From positions 648,587-712,586 of the forward strand of contig JAJNNY010000016.1 of the NCBI GenBank assembly GCA_022453515.1: a DNA stretch of 64,000 bases. Direction: 5' to 3'. Below, piece by piece: positions 48,263 through 59,600 of this stretch (within the stretch, counting starts at the first letter, position 1; each line of letters starts with the position of its first letter). This stretch comes from Astrocystis sublimbata (lineage: Eukaryota > Ascomycota > Sordariomycetes > Xylariales > Xylariaceae). A program made the translations under genes and the position numbers. The notes under the pieces were generated by a model that was not told where the DNA came from, ran no database searches, and was given only the letters and a program-made list of their open reading frames with translations.

Positions 48263-49116
48263 ATGCCCGTCCAGGTCTACTCCCTGTACATCTTTGACCG
48301 CCACAGTGAGTCAACCTGAAGCGGCAGCCCCGTCGATGAGCCTCGTCGACCCAGCAGCGCTCAAGTCAAGTCAGCCGCGCGCGGTGCCTATGGCCGTGTT
48401 CGCCTTGTCTCCCCTTGCTAACCCGCCATCTGCTTCCCACAGCCGAGTGCATCTACTCGAAACAATGGCTCCAGACGCCCGCGCCAAACTCCTCAGCCGC
48501 AGGCCCTGACCAAGGCTCCGCGGCAACGACAGCAGCTGCGCAACCGCAGACGCAAGCAGCGACCGCGCAGCCCAACGCCCCGACCGGTGCTGCCACCGCC
48601 ACCACCTCCTCCACCTCTGGCGCCAAACCGCCGCGGAACAAGAGCGGCGACGACGCCAAGCTAATCTTCGGCACCGTCTTCAGTCTGCGGAACATGGTGC
48701 GCAAGCTGGGCGGCGACGACGATGCCTTCATCTCCTTCCGCACCGCCCAGTACAAGATGCACTACTACGAGACGCCCTCGAACCTGCGCTTCGCCCTGCT
48801 GACCGAGCCTGGCGCCATCAGCATGCGCAACGTCCTGCACCAGATCTACATCAATCTCTGGGTCGAATATGGTGAGTGGTTCACTACGCTAGGAAGTTGG
48901 GGACGGTGGGCGAGAGGGTGGCAGGGAGACGGGGGAGAAGGGAAGGGCGGGGCGAGATACCCCTGTACAGCTTTTGGATTGTGCTAACACCAGCTTTCTG
49001 CAAATTTGATAGTCGTTAAGAACCCCCTGTCGCCCGTCGAACACAAGGGTGGCGAGGGCGTGCGGAACGAGATGTTCGAGCTTGGCCTGGATAAGTTCAT
49101 TCGGGGAATGATGTGA
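48263..49116 (+). CDS. BET5: TRAPP complex subunit TRAPPC1/Bet5
   Basis: Three exons (48263-48305, 48443-48871, 49013-49116; introns 137 and 141 bp) give 191 residues. Bet5 is a longin-fold core subunit shared by the TRAPP tethering complexes that activate Ypt1/Rab1 in ER-Golgi traffic and, as TRAPPIII, in autophagy. The first strands read MPVQVYSLYIFDRHTECIYSK; the core continues with DDAKLIFGTVFSLRNMVRKL, YKMHYYETPSNLRFALL and HQIYINLWVEYVVKNPLSP. Between residues about 24 and 75 sits an Ala/Thr/Gln-rich low-complexity insert, longer than the loop at this point in the yeast protein as I remember it. Convergent with PEX3, 740 bp from stop to stop. Confidence 0.95.
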
Positions 49117-49856
49117 CAAGGTCGTTGTCTATCGAGAACCAAACGGGGCGACGTTTCAATCGCCAAAGATTGGACAATCTCTCTTGAACAGTGAGATGTG
49201 CGAACAGGATACCCATCGACGGCGAATAGGAACCATGTGGATTGCCATTGAGGGTTATTCGAGAAAGGACTACGCGCATGCGTATCTTGCTCCCGCACAA
49301 CCTTTGTCTGGAATATCGCGAAATGTGCACTAGCTTCACTTCGCAAGCTCTGCCCACCTGGCAAGAGAGAATGCTCCTCTTTCCCTCGCGTGTTCTGGTC
49401 GGATCAGCAAGCTGGTCCATCACGGATCTTGTCACATTGAGGGTGGATGAAGCAACGATGCACAATGTCACATTATATCTGCCCTAATCACGCACGAGGG
49501 CAGGTGCACCGGGGCCAGTCCCAGTCAGCATTGCTAGTAATGATATACATGAGCCCCCTTAGAGTCATTATCCGTAATGATTTTCATCTGGCTATCCACC
49601 CATCTATCTAGTTTGTGCTCTGTTCTATTAAGGGCGAAGCTCGGAAATTCCCGTTGCCTGCCATTCTGGTATCTGATTTTTGCTTTTTCTTGAGCTGATC
49701 TCAACCTAAGTGATGCATGTGGTGTGGCTGCCAGTAGCCCCTGTCCAAGATATTTTCAAACAAAATCCATATCCATAAGCCGGATTCAGTCTTCGAAAAC
49801 TTGAATGGTAAACCAACTCCCTCTCCTCTAAGAACTCAGCTTCATGACGATCATGA
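49117..49856. other. convergent 3' flanks, no gene recognised
   Basis: This gap lies between the TRAPPC1 and PEX3 stops. ORFs of 70-125 codons run antisense to each other and have no recognisable domain. Nothing else is supported. Confidence 0.6.
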
Positions 49857-51690
49857 CTATGATTGTGACGCCTCTAATGCCTTCTCCCACGCCGCCTCAA
49901 ATGAGCTCTGCGACGGGTCCACCACGACAACACTTTCCTCGCCCGTCATCGTCTGTCTTGACTTCGCTTGGCTACTAGTCCCCTGGCGCACTACCACAAC
50001 GTCGTCCGCCTGTCCAGTATGCCCAGGAGAGGCAAGAGAGGAATGAGATACAGCAGCATCATTGAGACCGGCAGCGGCAGCGACGAGTTCCTCGTCCTGA
50101 CGTATCTCGCTCTCCCAGTTGCTCGAGTAGACAACAGCGGCGAAGGCCTCAAGATCCTGCACGTGCTCCATTTCCTGCAGATACTCGTTCGGCATACCAT
50201 TCCCAACGACGTGGGCTTGGCGCGTGAGCACGGAGAGGATCTTGGGCAGCAGAATGGCGCGGGATGTGGGGTCCGTTGTCGAGGGCTGCAGTTCTGCCTG
50301 AGGCTGAGGGACTTCGGCGGCAGGGGCTGGGGCGGTGCAGTCGAAAGCGCCAGCGAGCAGTTTCTTGTTTAGCAGGACGAAAAAGCCGGCGTCAAGCAGG
50401 CGCGTCAGCACGTGGCAGAAAGCCGGCGACTCGACGAGATCTGACGTCTCGTCCAGCAGACGGCGAAGCGCGGGCGTTATTGTCGTCGTGGGCGAGAAGG
50501 CCATTAAGCTGCTGGATAGATTCGTAGTGGCCGTGGCGCTATCGCCCAGGACGCCGGACTCCTTAAGCACGAAGTCTTCGAGCGGGTGTGGGGGGAGGAG
50601 GAAAGGCAACCACTGGGAGCCTGGTCTGTTGTCGTCTGACGTCCTCTCGACCTTCTTGCGTACTTCGAGTACTAATTGCGAGAAGGTGTCGAAGCTCAGG
50701 AGATCGCGAGGGCTCAAGTGCCCAAACACATCGCGGACAACTGACTCGACCTTCTCCATCACGTCCGTGTATCCCCGGTTCAGCAGCCACCAGCTGAAAG
50801 TCAAGTATTTCCTATTCGTCTCAAAGTCGCTGCCGTACGTTTGCTCCATGTTATCGTCGTCGTTGTTCTCGAGGCTGATAGTGGATTGCGCTGCACCCGT
50901 TGCTAACGAGACAACGCTGGATAGGTAGCTTCTTCGTCCGAGGAGGTTAAGTTGGATTCTGGTGAGCATGGTCAGAAGCGCCAGTGTGTAAACAAGCGTA
51001 AATGCTCGTGTTATCGCTACGGCACCTAGTCAGCCGGGGAGTCTCTTCATTCGAGACGCTCTGTAGTCCGGACCCGGTATTGCTCACAGCTTATTGTCAA
51101 ATCATCCCACAACTGCCTCTTGGTCTTGCGAGACTTTTGCAGCACCTGGCCGCCATCTTGCGCTGCATCTCCTGAGCCGGCAACGGGCGGAGGGGCTATC
51201 TGGCTCGCGTGGACACCGCTTTCGCTTTGCAGACTCGTTATGCTTTTGCCCTCTTCCTCAGTCATGGTGGTATCTGCGATGCTGGGCGGGGCAACGGATG
51301 AGGACTCGCCGCTACGCACGCTCCTAGCGGTACCCTTCATCTGCTGGATCTCGAGTGTTATGTTCTCCGTGTTCATCGACTCGAGGATGTTGGCGGTGGC
51401 TGTGGGTAGCAAGGCGAGGACGGTGAAGGTACAGTCCTCCTGGTTCTGTTCGAAGCGGCGGCGCAAACTGCGGAATGATCAGTCTCGGGGGCGGAATTGA
51501 CATTGACGGGCCTGGATGATGCTATAGCTCACTTCTCCTTTGCGATACGATCGCTGCTCATGCGTTCGCGCGCATCGTTGATCTTGCCCAAGACATACTG
51601 GGTAGCTAGGTAGCCGGCGCCTACGATGCCAACGCCTACGCCTATGGGGGTGCGATTGCGGCGCAACCACTGGCGCGTAGACGACAGCAT
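49857..51690 (-). CDS. PEX3: peroxin-3, peroxisomal membrane biogenesis factor
   Basis: Three exons (51690-51533, 51467-51088, 51016-49857; introns 65 and 71 bp) give 565 residues. Pex3 is the peroxisomal membrane anchor that receives Pex19 with its membrane-protein cargo; in yeasts it is also the platform for pexophagy receptors and inheritance factors. The N terminus has the basic targeting motif RRNRTP followed by one membrane segment (about 16-34) and ARERMSSDRIAKENLRRRFEQNQEDC, a strongly conserved block joined across intron 1. A Ser/Gly-rich insert lies around 100-150, then ITRAFTLVYTLALLTMLTRIQLNLLGRR, joined across intron 2. The ATG at 51690 is the first true ATG; an in-frame GTG upstream is not used. 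Divergent from ATG101. Confidence 0.96.
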
Positions 51691-52452
51691 GTTGACGGCG
51701 ACAGTGACAGTGGAGATGACGGCGACGGGCACAGAACAGCTGCGGGATTGCAGTTCAAGAATGCCCTCTCCCAAGGGCTGGTATGGATTGGTCACCGAGG
51801 TGAGATGCTACGTGTGCGAGTGCGACACGAGCTCACATTCGATGGCGCCGGCGTCGGGTCGAAGTGGTACAGCTTGACGTGACCGTGTCCGGAGGTGTTG
51901 ATCTTGGAAACCTTTGGACAATGGATGTCCGGCGACAAATTCGGCGCGAGTCGAGCCAAGAGCCACCGACTGGTGACGAGTACCTAGGTAGGTAGTTCGA
52001 AGCGGTAATGGTGGGCAAGGTACAGTCCTATAGTGGTAGCTAGGTACCTACCTGGTACCTGTATGCACCGTGGCACCAAGGGACGACGTTTTGCCTCGGC
52101 ACACGCGCGACTTTTGTGTGGGGCTTCCTGCCCAAAAGGATGCGTTTTGCAGGTACCTACCTAGGTATGTATCCAAGGTGTACTTTAGCGCATCTCTACT
52201 ATCCATGTGACTACTTCATCTCCGTCCTCAAGTGCAGTGCAGAGCCACACCACGTGTGGCTAGTATGACGCACTCCCCCGGCCTAATCCGGACGGATGAC
52301 CCCGCCATTGCTCCAGAGTCCAATGACCTCTAACATCACGCTGCTTGCCAAGCCATTGGAGACGGGAGCTGTCCTTAATCATCGCATCGGCCTCGTCGAG
52401 GTCGTACGTTATGCAACACTCCTCTTGGAAACACCGAACAACACATCGCAGC
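51691..52452. promoter_or_regulatory. divergent promoter region, PEX3 / ATG101
   Basis: 762 bp separate the two start codons. TACCTAGGTAGG-type palindromes lie at 51980-51995, 52040-52065 and 52150-52170, near the middle of the gap. No TATA box is clear. Confidence 0.5.
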
Positions 52453-53373
52453 ATGGAGCGCCAGAGACCTCAAGAGTTCATCCTAGAAGCTTTCGCCGAC
52501 CCAGCTTCCGTCCGAGATGTCGTCCGCGGTAAGATAGCTCTCTCTTTTCTTCTCTGTCTGCCCCGCATCCCTCCAACTGCAACCAATCCGTCAGTCTGCT
52601 CCGAGTCGCATCCATCAACACAGCCCCCCGGAAACCAACGGGCTTTCTAACTGGAGACCTGCTATCTTTGCGCCTGTAGGGATACTGCACACCATCTTCT
52701 TCCACCGCTTCTTCCCCTCTCTTATCCCGCGCTCGCGCGAGGTCCTCGACATCAGGCTGCCCTTTGTCGACGACGCCGAGCTCGACACCATGATCGAGAA
52801 GCGCGCCGCCCAGCTAGCGCGCGAACTCGACGCCGAGCGCACCCACTCCTCTTCCACTGCGCCCAGCGTGCCGCTTCACCACCACCTATCGCAGCAGCGC
52901 GGGGCTGCTGCCGCCGCCCAGGTCTCGACCGGCGGCCGCGGCAACGTCTCGGTCCAGTTCTTTGAGAGGAAGCGACGCAAGACTTGGTACATGCGCGCAG
53001 CCTACGGCGGCGGCGACGAGGAGATCTGCTGGGAGAGTTGGACTGTCAAGGTCACCGTGGTCGAGCCGCGGACGGAGAGTGGTGAGGCATAAGCCGCTTT
53101 TCCTTCCTTCCAACACTTATGCAGATACTCAGTCACATCACCACGTTACGTCGCTAACATTTGGGTATTCCCTATCCAATTATAGAACGAGCCAAAGTCC
53201 GTAAAGCCATGGAGCAGACACTCCTTACCACGGCCATGAAGATCGTCACCTCTGTAGGCACCTACAAGGACCACATCCCGCCTATAATGACTAGCGAGAC
53301 GAACCCTTTCCCTTACCAGATCAACGTCAACCAGAAAGATGCCGGCTGGGCAACGCGTATGGGCATCTACTAG
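52453..53373 (+). CDS. ATG101: autophagy-related protein 101
   Basis: Three exons (52453-52528, 52680-53081, 53186-53373; introns 151 and 104 bp) give 221 residues, normal for the family. Atg101 is a HORMA-fold partner of Atg13 in the Atg1/ULK1 initiation complex; it is present in most eukaryotes but absent from budding yeast. The sequence shows ILHTIFFHRFFPSLIPRSREVLD, LPFVDDAELDTMIEK, the strand block NVSVQFFERKRRKTWYMR, EICWESWTVKVTVVEPRTESERAK (joined across intron 2) and the C-terminal DHIPPIMTSETNPFPYQI. An Ala/Gln/Ser-rich linker (about 80-105) interrupts the HORMA fold. Convergent with the forkhead gene, 1046 bp from stop to stop. Confidence 0.95.
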
Positions 53374-54419
53374 CATTCATGTGGTGAATCATGTCCCGAA
53401 GAAACAGCCGGAAAGGGCCCCGAAAGCTCCGTCCGAGCCAGCATCTACGCGCCGTCGCAACACGCATTCGAGCCGATACATGATGACCCCTATAACTTTC
53501 GCCAGCCTAAGCAATGTACATGCTCTTTTTCTTCGGCATGGGTGGTGGGATCTGGTGCCCTGGCGTTTCATGGAGTTAAAGAAGAGGGGAATGGTAGACA
53601 TGATGTGTTTTCATAGGCTCCATGGGATGGACATCTTGCTTGTTGAGTTGCTTCATTAGTTTTTTCTCATTAATTAGATACCCGCACCAGACCTAGCGTA
53701 GTCTGGATAGCCTGCCACGCCTACTTGCACCTGATGTCATACAATGATTGTGAGATATTAGCAAACTGCCAAGGAGGCAAGTATGTCCATTGTCATGCGA
53801 GCTGAATACTAATCAAGCCCGAATCCCATCACTGTCCTTTCCTGACGCCAAACCATACACAAACATGTTACAACAGTGATTATCCCATGTCAAGAGAAAG
53901 TGCTCCAAATCAGGTGCTCATATGTTGCTTGTGGGTTGCTTGTCGTGCCAATTCATACACACAAATCTCATGTCTTCTCCTATGACAGAACGCCTCGCGA
54001 TGTAGTCTGAATCCTCCCTTCATTACACAATCATCCGGGCAGCAGCCGCCCTTTTCCAAACGCCAATGTTGCCCAAGCATCCCACGCAAACATGAAAACA
54101 AGACTAGTAGCCAGTTCATATAGAAACAGGTACGACAAACATAACGAACCCTGGTAGGGGTTTAGCAGGAAAGATCTCTCGTGTGCGTCACGGCGTATGC
54201 CCGCGCAGAAAACATGACTTCATTACAACAGTATGAGAGAAACAACAAAACGTGAGAGCCGTGAGGCAAATGAAGGAGTACGGGGTAAGTCTAGAGTGCA
54301 CGTTGCAGGGAAATGCGTGCGGGATAAGTATTCACTATCCCGCTGAGTCGTAGAGTCGTAAATGTCATCAATCCGGATGTCGGCAGCCAAACGTTGTGAA
54401 CCAGCGAGATTGTTGTGCA
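53374..54419. other. convergent 3' flanks, no gene recognised
   Basis: This 1-kb gap lies between the ATG101 and forkhead-gene stops and probably holds long 3' untranslated regions. ORFs here have no recognisable features. Confidence 0.6.
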
Positions 54420-56696
54420 TCAATGGGTTGCATAGCTTCGCCCCAAGCCGGGTTTGGACTTCTTCCAAGATCCGACTACACTGCTGCTACTGGTGCTGTT
54501 GCTACCAATCTTCTCGAAACCCTGGGCGATATCTAGAAGATTTCCCGATTCTTCCTCGAAGAGTGGATGACCAAAGCCAGTCTCGAAATTCGGCCAATCG
54601 TTCTCCTTCGTAGAGTTTTGGAGGGTATGTCTATTGGCAGCCAAGGGCGACTGCAAGAAAACCTTGCTGGGCGATGACATACCTTCAAATGCCTTGCTAG
54701 GCGATTCGTAGGCAAAGGCCTGTGATGGGCTGGGGACTCCTAGGAAGGGTGCCGAGGTGATAGACTTCCGAATGCTGGGGTTGGCAATATCGCCCAAGAC
54801 GCTGGTAGACTGTGAACGATCCAGTCGCGGTCTCTTCACCGATCTCTTGATTGGTGAGTCTGCTGGTATTGCGAGGTCCAGTGCCACGTCCTCGAAGAAG
54901 CTAAACTCAGCTCCTCCTAAGCCGCTGTAGCCATCGAGCCCGTAAAGATTGTTCTCAATCGCGGAGTCTCCAAGAAACGAGGGACTCCAAGGAGGCATGT
55001 TGGCGATGTTATCTGATAGGTTACTGACTCGACGTAGTGGCGATTCAAACATTGAGGTCACATGGTCGCGGTGTGCTTGAAGGTTGGTATTCGGTGAGAC
55101 TGATGCGGTTGGCATGAGTATCGGCTTCATCTTGACCACCGGGGTCAAAGGTGGGGGCATCTGTCTCGTTTGTCGCGATGGCGAAGATGATGCTGGGATG
55201 GGTCCATGTGAGCGACTCTTGGTTGGACTGTCGTATGATGAATGACGCAGGCGTCTGATTTCGTCCTCGGCCCTTCCCCGTCCTCGTCCGCCCTTTACGC
55301 GTGTCTGCTTCGTGGCTGAACTGTAAAATGGATTGGGCTGTTGGCGGAGTACAGACGATTCCAATGATGAGATGTAGCCGCTGTCTTCCATCGAGGTCGT
55401 GGCATCTATCGAAGCATGCTTACGCTTCTGAGGACGCTTTCGGGAACCCAGCATATTAGGAACAGGTGGGGGAGTGTCACTTTCTGGCTTCACGAATCGG
55501 GGCATAGGGGGCGATGAGAGTATAGTCGCTGGAAGGGGGGATGGGAGAGCATTCAGGTCGATGCCTTCTTCTGGTTCTCGGGTTTTATCACCTAGGTCCT
55601 CTGGACAAGCGTTATCAGATAAAGGAATGGTAGCGTCTGATGAAGGCTCAGGAGCAGTTGTAGTTGGCGCTTGAGAAATCGATTGAAAGTACGAATCGGG
55701 CTGACTTTGAGGGACTGCCGGCAGCGACGGAAGTCCGTCTTGAGGGTAAGAAGTCTCGAAATGAGAATATTCAATGCGCGGCGCCATCGACATTATATGT
55801 ACGTTCTCCGACACAATCGAAGCCTTCCTACTTGGTTTCTCCTTCATGAATTGCTGCTCCATGCCCTGCTCGATGGCCCAGTAGTTCCCCTTTCCGGGAT
55901 CATCCTTCGGACGTTCTTGCTTGATGAACGCCTTATTGAGGCTCAGATTATGCCGGATACTATTTTGCCATCCTGCATCGTTGGCGTTATAAAACGAGTA
56001 GGTATCTGAAATCCATTTGTAGATCTGAGATAGTGTAAGCTTCCTCTGAGGCGCGCGGAGGATGGCCATGCCAATCAACTGCGCATAGCTGTGGCCTGGC
56101 TTCGACCCGTCATCGTAGATCGGTGGGAAAGCGACCGGTTCCGATAGAGACGCACTATGGACTCTGGTTCTTTTGTTTGGCCTTGAATCCATAATAGGGG
56201 CGGCTTCCAGAAGAGCGCGCTTGCCGGTTGGAGTGGGATAATACTCCTCAACATTGAGGCTGAATGGTGGAGGTGCCGGGTATAGAGTGGGATGCTGGTT
56301 TTCCTTATCCACGCCTGCCTGTCTCGCATTGGTCGTCTTGAAGCTAGACATCAAGGGTTTCTTTGGTATGGAGTCGGTCCCCTGTGCGTGCAATGGTGGG
56401 CATATATTGATCGCATTTAATTTGCGGTGCTGTGACGGGGCTAGGGCAGCGTTCGAAGATCGACCAGCGGCCTTGTGAGGAGAATGTTGCTTTCTGTGGG
56501 TGTTGGGGGTGTTGAAGACCAGATTCCCGGCGCTCGAGTTCTGCAAGGGACGGCGTGGGGATGAACTCTTTCCCATCGTGGGCATCGGGGCTCGGCTGAC
56601 TGAGGTTGCTGGTTTACCATAGTTTTCGTCTTGGAATTCGTCCTGGAATATGTGCAGCGGCTCATTCGAGACCGCAAAACGCGTCGGTCTGGCCAT
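54420..56696 (-). CDS. forkhead transcription factor (Sep1/Hcm1-like)
   Basis: A single exon of 758 residues. The ATG at 56696 is the first true ATG; the frame upstream depends on a TTG. The forkhead winged-helix domain is at about 199-283: KPGHSYAQLIGMAI, the recognition helix GWQNSIRHNLSLNKAF and the wing PGKGNYWAI. Everything else is Ser/Pro-rich with basic patches that look like nuclear localisation signals (PNKRTRV near 173-179; SRKRPQKRKHA further on). A KEN sequence at 131-133 could be an APC/C degron. Many SP/TP sites suggest control by CDK. Sep1 and Hcm1 drive periodic cell-cycle genes; no FHA domain is seen, which argues against the Fkh1/2 class. The CT-rich leader upstream suggests a long 5' untranslated region. 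Confidence 0.93.
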   Translation of the reverse strand: MARPTRFAVSNEPLHIFQDEFQDENYGKPATSVSRAPMPTMGKSSSPRRPLQNSSAGNLVFNTPNTHRKQHSPHKAAGRSSNAALAPSQHRKLNAINICPPLHAQGTDSIPKKPLMSSFKTTNARQAGVDKENQHPTLYPAPPPFSLNVEEYYPTPTGKRALLEAAPIMDSRPNKRTRVHSASLSEPVAFPPIYDDGSKPGHSYAQLIGMAILRAPQRKLTLSQIYKWISDTYSFYNANDAGWQNSIRHNLSLNKAFIKQERPKDDPGKGNYWAIEQGMEQQFMKEKPSRKASIVSENVHIMSMAPRIEYSHFETSYPQDGLPSLPAVPQSQPDSYFQSISQAPTTTAPEPSSDATIPLSDNACPEDLGDKTREPEEGIDLNALPSPLPATILSSPPMPRFVKPESDTPPPVPNMLGSRKRPQKRKHASIDATTSMEDSGYISSLESSVLRQQPNPFYSSATKQTRVKGGRGRGRAEDEIRRLRHSSYDSPTKSRSHGPIPASSSPSRQTRQMPPPLTPVVKMKPILMPTASVSPNTNLQAHRDHVTSMFESPLRRVSNLSDNIANMPPWSPSFLGDSAIENNLYGLDGYSGLGGAEFSFFEDVALDLAIPADSPIKRSVKRPRLDRSQSTSVLGDIANPSIRKSITSAPFLGVPSPSQAFAYESPSKAFEGMSSPSKVFLQSPLAANRHTLQNSTKENDWPNFETGFGHPLFEEESGNLLDIAQGFEKIGSNSTSSSSVVGSWKKSKPGLGRSYATH

Positions 56697-59600
56697 TCTG
56701 GCCAAGGGGTTGGCGACAAGACAAGTGCGGCGGATGGAGGGTTCCAGATATAGTCTGTCTGTGTCAATGTTAACAAGTTGACAAGATTGAATAACAAGGG
56801 CAGTTTCTGTTGTAAAGGCTGCGCGGCGGTCCCCCTTCCAGATGTGTGACGGGAATTGGGTTAGTGAAATGAAGAGCGACTTACTGGGTTGAAGAGGATG
56901 GTTCTTGGATTAGTAGTGGAGACGTAAGGCCAGGGTGAGCTCAGGGCGCTGCTGGTGTGGCTAGTAACGCTTTGAACAAATAAGTCGGTGTTTCCGAATT
57001 CACTAGAGATTGCTATGATTGCAAATTTGTCCCGAGGGCGTCTTGAATGAGGGACGCAGTCTGATGTAGGTGGAATGGTGTACAGGCGATAGATTAGGAC
57101 AAGAAACTGGGAGATGGAGGGGAGGGGGGAGGCGGATGGATCGTCGAGATCTGGGGGACGAAGCGTGGCAGACGGGTATGCAGCTGCGATTGCAGAAGAG
57201 AGTGCAGCAAGCAGATGGGAGGAGAGCGACGAATGGCTCGAATGGTACGTACAGATAGATTGTGTGCCGCAGTAGAGCAAGCCAGGCGGAAGCAGGTTTA
57301 GGTTAAAGAGGAAGAGTGGGTTATCGGATGGGGATGGGTATTCCCAGTCTCTGCAGCTGCAGCAGGGAGGGAGTCAACTAGGAGGACGGATAGGATGGAA
57401 GCGTGAAGGCGTCAGGGCGTGTACGAGTAGGTTGGTGAGTTGGTTGGTTGGTTGGACGGAGGAGGGAATGGAACGGGGGGGCAGGATGGGGGGGCCTGGC
57501 GAGCCTGGCAGCTGGGTGTGTGCGAGTTATAATTCCAAGTAAGGCTTAGTGCGCCAACTCATCAGTGGAGCTGCAGTGGAGCCCAGTGCAGGGGTGGGTC
57601 GCCGTGGGACCAGGTGGATCCCGCGTTCCCGGCAGAAGAGGCGAGTACGCCCGAGGATTGGCCCAGAATGCTCTGGGCTGACACGATGACGGTAAGCCAG
57701 ATATCGAGGTGGGCGCCTGAGCAGTAGCGCGCAGGGATCTGGCGCACGTCGTGCGAAGTGGTGGAGCTGAACAGGGCGGCATACGATGGTAAAACCGTCT
57801 AGTTGGATAGCGTCTGCTGCGTGCGTGCTGCCTACGAGTACTCGTACCTAGCCTACTTAGGTAGCCACGAGCAGTTCAGTTCAGGTCAGGGCCGAGCTCG
57901 TGTATTGCGCTTGGCCTGCGCATAGATCGCATAGATGTTCAGACAGAGCAGCCCTGGAGATCGCACTCACTCCCTCATTCGGGCGTTCAATGCTAAGGTT
58001 GTCAACCCTTAAGAGAGAGGCAGGCGAGGCAGGTGAGGTGGGGAGCAACCCGGCGATCTTGGTACGTGCTCTCGAGAACCGAAATGAGATGAACGGATGA
58101 TATGATCCCCGGAAGCTGCAAGTCTCATAGACAAGTAGGGATATGGCGAGCCGTTCACGCCGGACGACCAAAAGGGCAGGAATCCAGAAGGTGTGAATTA
58201 GTGACCTAGGAGAATATTTTAGGCGTTCAAGATTTCAATCGACGATTTGTGCTAGGTCCCGAACTGCGCCCACTTCCGGTCTTCGATACGATCTCTGTCC
58301 CTTGCGCTTTTCGTCCCTCTACTGCGCTGCCTGTAGTCGGGAGATACGGTGCTATCTTCACTTGTTGCGTAGGTAGTAGCTGCTGCTCGTGGTGCGATTG
58401 CGACGTGCGATGTGCGACTGAGATGGATGCAGCTCGTACGAGGGTGCAACTGCCTGAGATAGATGAGGTGGGTAGCAAGCGATTGGACGGGGGAGACCGG
58501 CGCGTAGCGTGACTCCAGATTGGCTGGTAGTACTGGCTGGGGAATTCGAGAGGGGGGGTCGGCCGTTTTCTGGCGCGTTGGGTTGTTGTTAGATCCTGGC
58601 CACGCGTCAGGCCAATCAAAACGTCATTTGCTGCTTCTTGGCTCCTCTCTGCATACACTTTGCGCACCTCCCCGTGCACTAGCCCATGCGGGTTAGCTAC
58701 TACCTCCGAGGTACCATTCCACGATCTGCCACTTGGGTACGTGAAGCACGTACCTTTGGCAGCCATTACCTACCAAATTGCAACTTGGTGGCACTGGCAC
58801 ATCCTTCACGCGCGGCAGGGGAAGGGATTTCCTCGTTGATGGTAATGAACATATGTTATGCATGCTACCTACGGTTCTGCTACCGCCATGCAGGTGGTGT
58901 CTCCCTTTTGGCGTTTCGATTGGCATCCCAGCCATTAGCGCCCGAGCGCCAAAACTTATAAATATATTCCCGATAGGTTGGTGGAGAGGGATCACTAGAC
59001 TGCGATCTGAATTCCACCCGAAGCCCGAAACAGTAATAATCTATCGGACCCGTCAGGTGATCATTTTCACCTACTGTGGTGTAGCAGCAACCAGGCGGGC
59101 CAGGAGCAACTTACACGCCGGCGCGTACATCAGACATTTCCCCTACAAGTCTACCTACCTAGTAGTAAACCAAATGCTTCTAGCAGGCCTTCTCAAGCGT
59201 CAAGCCTACTTCATATGCGACCTTCGATGATCGTGTGACACGATTTGAGTTCGTATCTCATGTGCATGCATTGCCTCGAGTATGATAAAACACCAGGTAC
59301 TACCAAAAGACTGTGGTTTATTGGATACGGGCGCTCTAACATGAATTCCTGTTGCAGACATGTCTCATGGTGCGGCCACAGGGCCCGACCTTCTAAGGCC
59401 TCTAGTGGCATACAACCACTGAGATTTGTTCCGGACTCTGGGTCTAGTCGTGAGGTGCTTGACTATCACCCAAGCATTTGCGTGGCAAAGGCAATATCTA
59501 TGGAGCTGGTGGATGCACTGGAGGTCATGATGTCTGGAGTCCCCGTCCCTCTCCGCTGGATAGAGCGGCATCAGAGCATCACCCTCTTTTCCCACCTCGG

